Positions 13,995 through 19,018 of a DNA stretch of 19,018 bases are shown here, one piece after another (positions within the stretch are counted from its first letter, which is position 1; every line of letters starts with the position of its first letter). The notes under the pieces were generated by a model. It was not told the DNA's origin and did no database searches. It saw only the letters and a list, made by a program, of their open reading frames with translations. Origin of the DNA: Lachnospiraceae bacterium (GTDB lineage: Bacteria; Bacillota; Clostridia; Lachnospirales; Lachnospiraceae). The stretch spans positions 1-19,018 of the forward strand of contig CAAEAB010000053.1 in NCBI GenBank assembly GCA_900753685.1. Direction: 5' to 3'. The position numbers were made by a program, and so were the translations under genes.

Positions 13995-14782
13995 TGCGGT
14001 TTATTATTTCACCGGCCAAAAAGATGAATAAAGCTCCGGATATCCTTGAATTTCAGGGATACCCGGAGTTTATTAAAGATGCGGACATTCTGAGAGAATA
14101 TATGGCGGGACTTTCCTATGGGGAGGCTAAAGCGCTCTGGAAATGTAATGATGCCATTGCAGAATTGAATTTTGAGCGTTTCCGTCAGATGGATCTGCGC
14201 AGAAATTTGACGCCGGCATTAATGGCCTATGAGGGCATTCAGTATCAGTACATGGCTCCCGCTGTTATGGAAGACGGCTCTATCGATTATCTCCAGGAAC
14301 ATTTGAGAATCTTATCCGGTTTCTATGGGATATTAAAGCCTATGGACGGCGTTGTGCCTTATCGCTTGGAAATGCAGGCCAAATTAAAGCCTGAATTGGA
14401 GGCAGAGTATTTTTCTGAGAAAACGGGGGCTGATAAACCGGCGGTTTTTAAAACCTTGTATCAGTTCTGGGGCAGACGATTGGCGGACAGGCTGCTTCAG
14501 GAGACGGATACGATAATTAATCTGGCGTCGAAAGAGTACAGTAAAGTTATTTCACCCTATCTGACACCGGAGATTCGGTTTATTACCTGCATCTTTGGAG
14601 AATATAAGGACGGAAAGATCATCGAGAAGGGAACCTTTGCCAAGATGGCCCGGGGTGAGATGGTTCGTTTTATGGCGGAGCGCCAGGCCAGGTCGCCGGA
14701 GGTCATGCAGGAATTTCATCGGCTCGGTTATCAGTTTTTACCGGAAGAATCCGATGAAAAGACCTATGTTTTTATTAAATAA
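13994..14782 (+). CDS. yaaA: Peroxide stress protein YaaA (DUF328)
   Basis: The 262-residue length and motifs match YaaA. It starts with MRFIISPAKKMNK, and contains RILSGFYGILKPMDGVVPYR (about 109-128) and INLASKEYSK (175-184), with the conserved late block GEMVRFMAE. E. coli YaaA lowers intracellular free iron during hydrogen peroxide stress and binds DNA through a helix-hairpin-helix-like motif. In an anaerobe it would protect iron-dependent enzymes and DNA from oxidative bursts. The start codon shares one base with the upstream stop (TAATG). A strong terminator follows 24 bases after the stop. The family call is firm; the exact biochemical activity is unsettled for the whole family. Confidence 0.95.
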   Translation: MRFIISPAKKMNKAPDILEFQGYPEFIKDADILREYMAGLSYGEAKALWKCNDAIAELNFERFRQMDLRRNLTPALMAYEGIQYQYMAPAVMEDGSIDYLQEHLRILSGFYGILKPMDGVVPYRLEMQAKLKPELEAEYFSEKTGADKPAVFKTLYQFWGRRLADRLLQETDTIINLASKEYSKVISPYLTPEIRFITCIFGEYKDGKIIEKGTFAKMARGEMVRFMAERQARSPEVMQEFHRLGYQFLPEESDEKTYVFIK

Positions 14783-14805
14783 GAATTTAATCAGGTATAG
14801 AAAAT

Positions 14806-14838
14806 GCAGCTGCCACACAATCGACAGCTGCGTTTTTC
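14806..14838. terminator. Bidirectional terminator between yaaA and hydG
   Basis: GCAGCTG (14806-14812) pairs perfectly with CAGCTGC (14825-14831) around a 12-base loop. On the plus strand GTTTTT follows; on the minus strand the hairpin is followed by ATTTTC. It lies between two convergent genes and can serve both. Confidence 0.88.
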
Positions 14839-14862
14839 GTAAATAGATATTTAGTTGGGTTT

Positions 14863-16281
14863 TTAGAAACGAAAATCCCGTTTGCCCTCGGCAATGTCTT
14901 TCAGGTGTTCCCGGGTGATTTGACGGACTTTGTCGCTGGCGACGTTGGCCAGTTCCTTTTCGATAAGCTTTTCTCCGTCCTTACGGGTTTTATCGGAAGC
15001 ATAGTCCATGAGATATTCTTTGAGGGTCATGAGGGCGTTTGGCTGACAGCAGTTGGAAATCTGTCCGGCTTTTAAGAGGGACATGAAGCGGTCTCCGGTA
15101 CGTCCTTCCCGGTAACATGCGGTACAAAAGCTTGGGATAAAGCCCATTTCCAGCAGCCAGTCAATAACTTCGTCGAGGCTTCGCTGGTCGGAAACGTCGA
15201 ATTGGGCGGAATTTTCTTCTTCCGGTTCCGGTTCCACGTAGCCGCCGACACTGGTGCGGGAGCCGCCGCTAATCTGGGAGACGCCGAGCTGCAAAACCTT
15301 TTCCCGGACGCGTTTAGATTCGCGGGTGGAGATGATCATACCGGTATATGGAACAGCGATACGGATCAGAGCGACGATTTTTTCAAAAATGTCATCCGGA
15401 ATGGCATTGGAGAAAGCGTCGACGTCGATGTCATCCGCCGGGCAGATACGGGGAACGCTGATGGTGTGAGGTCCGACGCCCTGAGCCGCTTCCAGATGTT
15501 CCGCGTGCATAAGAAGACCCACGAAATCATAGCGGTACATATTCAGTCCGAAAAGGACGCCGATGCCCACGTCGTCAATACCGCCCTCCATGGCCCGATC
15601 CATGGCCTCCGTGTGATAAGCATAATTACTCTTCGGGCCTGTCGGGTGCAGTTCTTCATAGCTCTTTTTATTGTAGGTTTCCTGGAACAGGATATAGGTT
15701 CCGATGCCGGCCTCTTTTAACTTCTGGTAATTTTCTACCGTTGTCGCCGCAATATTGACATTGACACGGCGGATAGCGCCGTTTTTGTGCTTGATACTGT
15801 AAATTGTGTTGATACATTCCAGAATGTATTCGATCGGGTTATTTACCGGGTCCTCTCCGGCTTCTAAGGCCAGACGTTTATGTCCCATATCCTGCAGGGC
15901 GATGACCTCCTGGCGGACTTCCTCCTGGGTCAGTTTTTTGCGGGCAATGTGCTTGTTTTTTGCATGATATGGACAGTAGGTACAGCCGTTGACGCAGTAA
16001 TTAGAAAGGTACAGCGGCGCAAACATAACGATACGGTTGCCGTAAAAGCGGTCTTTGATTTTTTTTGCCAAATGAAACATTTTATCAATTTCGTCCGGCA
16101 TGTCACATTCCAGAAGGACGGCGGCTTCACGGTGGCTGATACCCTTCATGTTTTCAGCTTTCTTTAAAATCTCGTCGATAAGCCGACGGTTGTTTTTATT
16201 TTCTTTCGCATATTTAAGGCAGTCCAGTATTTCTTCGTCGTTAATAAACTCTTCTGCTTTCAGTGATTTTGGATCATACAT
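14863..16281 (-). CDS. hydG: [FeFe]-hydrogenase H-cluster maturase HydG (radical SAM tyrosine lyase)
   Basis: This 472-residue radical SAM enzyme cleaves tyrosine to p-cresol and dehydroglycine, supplying CO, cyanide and the Fe(CO)(CN) synthon of the hydrogenase H-cluster. The radical SAM cysteines are Cys96, Cys100 and Cys103 (CVNGCTYCPYH). The HydG-specific C-terminal auxiliary cluster motif is complete, with Cys386, Cys389 and Cys412 in CX2CX22C spacing (SFCTACYREGRTGDRFM). The length is normal. AAAGGAGAG precedes the ATG, 34 bases after the TM1266-like stop, so the two form an operon. hydE, hydF and hydrogenase genes are not in the window. Expression is likely governed by the leader terminator upstream. 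Confidence 0.96.
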   Translation of the reverse strand: MYDPKSLKAEEFINDEEILDCLKYAKENKNNRRLIDEILKKAENMKGISHREAAVLLECDMPDEIDKMFHLAKKIKDRFYGNRIVMFAPLYLSNYCVNGCTYCPYHAKNKHIARKKLTQEEVRQEVIALQDMGHKRLALEAGEDPVNNPIEYILECINTIYSIKHKNGAIRRVNVNIAATTVENYQKLKEAGIGTYILFQETYNKKSYEELHPTGPKSNYAYHTEAMDRAMEGGIDDVGIGVLFGLNMYRYDFVGLLMHAEHLEAAQGVGPHTISVPRICPADDIDVDAFSNAIPDDIFEKIVALIRIAVPYTGMIISTRESKRVREKVLQLGVSQISGGSRTSVGGYVEPEPEEENSAQFDVSDQRSLDEVIDWLLEMGFIPSFCTACYREGRTGDRFMSLLKAGQISNCCQPNALMTLKEYLMDYASDKTRKDGEKLIEKELANVASDKVRQITREHLKDIAEGKRDFRF

Positions 16282-16315
16282 GAAAAATCTCTCCTTTTAT
16301 TTTTTTGTCTTCCTG

Positions 16316-16561
16316 TCAAACCTTTGAGTAGACGGTCTTTGTGCTGACGTTAGGGATCATTCCAAGCTTGCCGGAAAGGGCGCTGATCGTGTTTAGCGGT
16401 GCATCGATGACGATGCTGATGATCGACAGCTCCCGTTTCGGATAGGGAATGCCCATGCGGCCGAGTATGCAGGAAGAATACTCGTGCAGGATATCATTGA
16501 TTCGAGGCGCAGCCTCCGGATTTTCTACGATAATACCGATTACGGCGATGCGTGTTTCCAT
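16316..16561 (-). CDS. TM1266-family putative [FeFe]-hydrogenase system regulator
   Basis: This 81-residue protein matches the small TM1266 family, annotated as putative iron-only hydrogenase system regulator. It has an ACT/NikR-C-like beta-alpha-beta fold: METRIAVIGIIVENPEAAPR, then IPYPKRELSIISIVIDAP, then LSGKLGMIPNVSTKTVYSKV. There is no DNA-binding domain, so it may act as a ligand-binding partner rather than a classical repressor. The family repeatedly sits next to hydE, hydF or hydG. GGAGG lies four bases before the ATG, which is slightly short spacing. It is the first gene behind a terminator-containing leader and is followed by hydG. Confidence 0.9.
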   Translation of the reverse strand: METRIAVIGIIVENPEAAPRINDILHEYSSCILGRMGIPYPKRELSIISIVIDAPLNTISALSGKLGMIPNVSTKTVYSKV

Positions 16562-16684
16562 AAATCCTCCATTATTTCAATAAAAAACCCTGTCCAAAAA
16601 AATCGCTGGACAGGGTAAGGCTATACATCAAGTCATCATTTTCCTTATCTTCGCTTTCGGGCGTACCCTGGAGTTCAGCAGGTT
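16562..16684 (-). promoter_or_regulatory. Candidate riboswitch/attenuator leader of the hydG operon
   Basis: The transcript from the promoter at 16691-16719 carries about 120 bases before the first gene. CAGGGTA (16664-16670, minus strand) can pair perfectly with TACCCTG (16611-16617). The latter is also most of the 5' arm of the terminator, so terminator and antiterminator cannot form together. About 45 bases lie between the two antiterminator arms, including a CGC-CCGAAA-GCG mini-hairpin and AAGG/CCTT. That is the layout of a small ligand-sensing aptamer. I do not recognise it as any riboswitch class I know. Confidence 0.6.
16582..16616 (-). terminator. Leader terminator upstream of the TM1266-like gene and hydG
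   Basis: On the minus strand ACCCTGTCCA (16607-16616) pairs perfectly with TGGACAGGGT (16587-16596) and is followed by a run of six Ts (T in RNA sense, 16582-16587). It lies between the promoter and the first gene, so it acts on the gene it precedes and not at the end of an operon. Confidence 0.88.
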
Positions 16685-16690
16685 TAATTC

Positions 16691-16719
16691 AGTATATGAA
16701 ATTTATTCTCAAAAGTCAA
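16691..16719 (-). promoter_or_regulatory. Strong sigma-A-type promoter of the TM1266-like/hydG operon
   Basis: On the minus strand TTGACT (16714-16719) is followed after exactly 17 bases by TATACT (16691-16696). The -35 box overlaps the stop codon of the upstream HD-domain gene. This gives hydG its own promoter inside the minus-strand gene row. Confidence 0.8.
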
Positions 16720-17180
16720 TGGTTTCCGGAAGATAAACTTTCCGGGTGTTCAACGGCTTCTAAAAGCCGGATGGCCCGGGCATATTTTTTGAGTCGCCGG
16801 GCGGCTTTTTCATCCACTGAATCCAGCCGGGAAATGTCGGAATTATGTCGCAGATCCGCCAGTTTAACCCGACGGGCCAGGGGGCAGGTGGAAAGCCGGG
16901 ACACATAATCCATATAGTCGTCCGCCGGATTGTGGTTTAAAAGCGTCAGCGCGGTTAAAACTTCATCATCAAAGCCTTCCCGGGCCAAATCTTCAATGGT
17001 GATATCCGTATCTTCAATCACATCATGGAGCAGGGCGGCAATGACAGAATTTTCATCGGTCATTGTCTCAGCCAAATGGGCCGGGTGATAAATATAGGGA
17101 AGGCCGGTTTTGTCAACCTGGCCGGCGTGGGCGTCATAAGCAATCTTCATGGCCTTCCGGGTCATAGGGGTATAAATCAT
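16716..17180 (-). CDS. Small HD-domain protein, RSH hydrolase-like (MESH1-type)
   Basis: This 154-residue protein consists of one HD domain like the hydrolase part of RelA/SpoT proteins (PF13328 type). The metal-site motifs are His32 and His35 (YIYHPAHLAE), His52-Asp53 (ALLHDVIEDT, with Glu56 and Asp57) and VKLADLRHN near 105-113 (Asp109, Asn113). No synthetase domain is present. Stand-alone forms such as MESH1 hydrolyse (p)ppGpp or related nucleotides. It starts 3 bases after the stop of the upstream amidohydrolase, so the two genes are co-transcribed. Alarmone hydrolysis is likely by family, but other nucleotide substrates are possible. Its last codon overlaps the promoter of the next operon. 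Confidence 0.87.
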   Translation of the reverse strand: MIYTPMTRKAMKIAYDAHAGQVDKTGLPYIYHPAHLAETMTDENSVIAALLHDVIEDTDITIEDLAREGFDDEVLTALTLLNHNPADDYMDYVSRLSTCPLARRVKLADLRHNSDISRLDSVDEKAARRLKKYARAIRLLEAVEHPESLSSGNH

Positions 17181-17183
17181 TCT

Positions 17184-18749
17184 TTAATCCTCTTTGCGGT
17201 GCCTCCAGATGTCCCGGGCAAGTTCAGGAATGGAGAACTTATCCGACGGGCGGAAGCGGCGTCCGTTTAAAAACACACCTTTGATTTTCGTTGTCTTAAT
17301 GTCTTCTTTTGGAATGGAAAGGATATCCTTGTCAAGAACAAGGAAGTTTGCTTTCTTTCCAGGGGCCAGACTGCCGTAATAATTATCGTCAAAGGCGCTG
17401 CGGGCCGGCCAGAGAGTATAGGTCTTCAAAGCTTCCATTGGTGTCAGAGCCTGTTCCGGATTCGGGTGGTTACAGCAAATGTGGATTCCCTCGATCGGGT
17501 CCGGAATGGTACAAGGCGCGTCGCTGCCAGAGGTGACGAGAAGTCCGCCGTCGATCATATCGCGGAGGGGAAGAATTTGTTTTGCACGATCGCCGAGAAT
17601 GGCTTCCAGATAGGCTTCCGGTTCCTGCGGCCAGTCTAAAAATGCGGGCTGAACAGCAATGGTAATACCAAGCGCCGCCGCTTTTTTGATGGCCTCTTTA
17701 TGCATCAGATCACCATGGATTAAAATGTGTCTTGCGTCTTTACGCGGGTAGTCCTTTAATGCGGCTTCATAGGCGTTTAAAGCCTGATCTACTGCGGCGT
17801 CGCCGATGGCGTGCATCGTAATCTGCAGTCCGGCCCGGTTGGCCTTGATGCAGAAATCGTTGACCTCTTCCTGGGAATAGGCCAGGAAGCCTTTATTTTC
17901 CGGATTGTTGGCATAGCCTTCCGTCAGAGCGGCGTCTTCCGAGCCAAAGCATCCGTCCAGAGCCAGGCAGAAGCACCCGCCGATATGGGTCATTTTTCGT
18001 TTGACAACCTTATCCACATCCATGGTCTGGAAAAAGACTGTAAATTTCTGTGGAAGTCCCCGGCGGACGATATTTATGGTATCAATATCAATGTCGTTTT
18101 TATAGCCGACGCCTTCTACGGTGTGAATGTAGCCAATCCCCTTTTGGGCGAGAGAATCGGCGGCATTTTTCATACCTTCAAGTAAGGTGATCGGAGAAAC
18201 CTTTTGAGTGATAAAGTTGACGCCCTTGTAAAATGCGTTCTGGTAGAGCCATCCGGTGGCGGCGTCAAAGCCGGGGTCGGACAGAACTTCCAGCGGAAAG
18301 AGGTCGATCAGAGAGGAATTGGCCACCGCTGCATGGCCGTCGTATTTTACGATTAACAGCGGCAGGTCCGTCATGGCATCCAGATCCTTCATCTCAGGGA
18401 GACGTTTTTCTTCGACGGTGTGGGCGCTGCAGCCATAAGCCGGAAGGAATTTGGCTTTCGGGTGAGCGTTCGTCCAGGCGCGGAGCATTTCACCCATTTC
18501 TTCGAAGTTTTTGACGTCACGTACATCGACGGTCGTGCGGAACAGGGCGTAGCTTTCAAAGTGCATATGGGTATCTGAAAATGCCGGGACAACGGTATGA
18601 CCATGCATATCGATGGACGGATAATCTGCGTATTCATCAGGAACGGTATCGCCGGTATAGACAATTTTGTCATTGTCAATGATCATTACAGAAAAACAGC
18701 GATCATCATCGTCACAGGAAATAAAATGGCCGTTTATCAGAACTTTCAT
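17184..18749 (-). CDS. Amidohydrolase family 3 protein (YtcJ-like)
   Basis: This 521-residue metal-dependent hydrolase has the split N- and C-terminal beta-sandwich and TIM barrel of amidohydrolase family 3. The metal and catalytic features are His61 and His63 (SDTHMHFES), KYDGHAAVANS, ITMHAIGDAAVDQAL, ILIHGDLM and SGSDAPC with the final Asp. APGKKANFLVLDKD near the C-terminus is the usual closing beta motif. YtcJ-type enzymes resemble N-substituted formamide deformylases and act on amides or exo-cyclic substrates, but the real substrate is unknown. It has no signal peptide, so it is cytoplasmic. AAGGGGG precedes the ATG at 18749. It is the first gene of a two-gene operon with the HD protein. 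Confidence 0.92.
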   Translation of the reverse strand: MKVLINGHFISCDDDDRCFSVMIIDNDKIVYTGDTVPDEYADYPSIDMHGHTVVPAFSDTHMHFESYALFRTTVDVRDVKNFEEMGEMLRAWTNAHPKAKFLPAYGCSAHTVEEKRLPEMKDLDAMTDLPLLIVKYDGHAAVANSSLIDLFPLEVLSDPGFDAATGWLYQNAFYKGVNFITQKVSPITLLEGMKNAADSLAQKGIGYIHTVEGVGYKNDIDIDTINIVRRGLPQKFTVFFQTMDVDKVVKRKMTHIGGCFCLALDGCFGSEDAALTEGYANNPENKGFLAYSQEEVNDFCIKANRAGLQITMHAIGDAAVDQALNAYEAALKDYPRKDARHILIHGDLMHKEAIKKAAALGITIAVQPAFLDWPQEPEAYLEAILGDRAKQILPLRDMIDGGLLVTSGSDAPCTIPDPIEGIHICCNHPNPEQALTPMEALKTYTLWPARSAFDDNYYGSLAPGKKANFLVLDKDILSIPKEDIKTTKIKGVFLNGRRFRPSDKFSIPELARDIWRHRKED

Positions 18750-18784
18750 AGAATAAGACCCCCTTAATTAAAGTATTATGTTTC

Positions 18785-18813
18785 ATTATACTCCAAAAAA
18801 CTGTCCGGGAAAA
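18785..18813 (-). promoter_or_regulatory. Probable promoter of the amidohydrolase/HD operon
   Basis: On the minus strand a perfect TATAAT (18785-18790) lies 17 bases after TTTTCC (18808-18813). The -35 box is weak, and the -10 box carries the call. It is back to back with the plus-strand promoter at 18825. Confidence 0.5.
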
Positions 18814-18824
18814 GATAGTTTTGA

Positions 18825-18854
18825 TTGACAAGAGGGCATTTCTGGTATTACAAT
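18825..18854 (+). promoter_or_regulatory. Sigma-A-type promoter of the right-edge lipoprotein gene
   Basis: TTGACA (18825-18830), 18 bases, then TACAAT (18849-18854). The -35 box is perfect. The start codon follows about 30 bases later with AAAAGGAGGA between. Confidence 0.72.
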
Positions 18855-18883
18855 AAACGATAAATCAAAAGGAGGATGTAAAG

Positions 18884-19018
18884 ATGAAAAAAATGACAAA
18901 AGTATTCAGTTTAGCATTAGCTGCTTCTTTAGTTGTTGCTTCTTTGACCGCTTGCGGCGGCGATGGTGCAGCAGAGACAAAGGCAGAGACAAGTTCAGCC
19001 GGTGAAACAGCTGCAGAC
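18884..19018 (+). CDS. Solute-binding lipoprotein, N-terminal part (cut by the window edge)
   Basis: The first 45 residues are a lipoprotein signal peptide: a lysine-rich start, a Leu/Ala/Val core, and the lipobox LTAC with Cys24 followed by GG. An Ala/Glu/Thr/Ser-rich linker comes next. It resembles the N-terminus of the binding protein at 2326-3234, which has the same KAETxxxxxGET-style linker, so an ABC transporter solute-binding protein is the likely identity. AAAAGGAGGA precedes the ATG. The mature domain lies outside the window, so the substrate class cannot be told. Confidence 0.75.
   Translation, partial: MKKMTKVFSLALAASLVVASLTACGGDGAAETKAETSSAGETAAD

Noticed and set aside
16562..16684. 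Known TPP, SAM-I, FMN, glycine, c-di-GMP-I or ZTP riboswitch before hydG
   Set aside because: None of the conserved core motifs that I recall for these classes appears in the leader.
1..19018. Mobile elements, phage genes, CRISPR arrays, tRNA or rRNA genes
   Set aside because: No transposase, integrase, regularly spaced repeats or cloverleaf-forming sequence was found on either strand.

Overview
The window looks like the chromosome of an anaerobic, endospore-forming Clostridia member, probably Lachnospiraceae-like. The evidence is a SpoVT-type sporulation regulator, the [FeFe]-hydrogenase maturase HydG with its small TM1266-type partner, lipoproteins with an LTACGG-style lipobox, AGGAGG-type ribosome binding sites and moderate GC. 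No tRNA, rRNA, insertion sequence or CRISPR array was seen. Taxonomy below class level is inference.

Region 1 (1-3234). The left edge holds the C-terminal half of an FGGY sugar kinase. It is joined out of frame to what looks like the end of a BtpA/SgcQ-like protein, so it is probably a deletion scar. Facing it on the minus strand is a polar amino-acid-type ABC importer: binding lipoprotein, permease, ATPase. It has a good promoter and a terminator-like hairpin after the binding-protein gene.

Region 2 (3235-10633). A divergent plus-strand operon has a long structured leader ending in a terminator-like hairpin. It then encodes a MATE exporter, two tandem FrlC-like epimerases, an FrlB-like SIS deglycase, two tandem FrlD-like PfkB kinases, an amidohydrolase with an altered metal site, and a YjbQ protein. 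Overlapping stops and starts tie most of it into one transcript. The FrlB/FrlC/FrlD set is the known toolkit for Amadori compounds (fructoselysine and relatives): epimerise, phosphorylate, cleave to sugar phosphate plus amine. The doubled enzymes, the co-transcribed exporter and the two extra enzymes make this an unusual version and the best candidate for an undescribed system. The divergent ABC importer could supply the substrate.

Region 3 (10634-14838). spoVT has a sigma-G-like promoter and a hairpin that would mask its ribosome binding site in read-through mRNA. It is followed by a DUF1622 membrane protein, larB (nickel-pincer cofactor synthesis) overlapping a TenI/ThiE-like gene, an isochorismatase-family hydrolase, and yaaA. 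A bidirectional terminator closes the region.

Region 4 (14839-18749, minus strand). From its 5' end this reads: a YtcJ-like amidohydrolase, a small RSH-type HD protein, then a separate promoter driving a leader with mutually exclusive terminator and antiterminator pairings ahead of the TM1266-like gene and hydG.

Region 5 (18750-19018). Divergent promoters, then the start of a second solute-binding lipoprotein that runs off the right edge.
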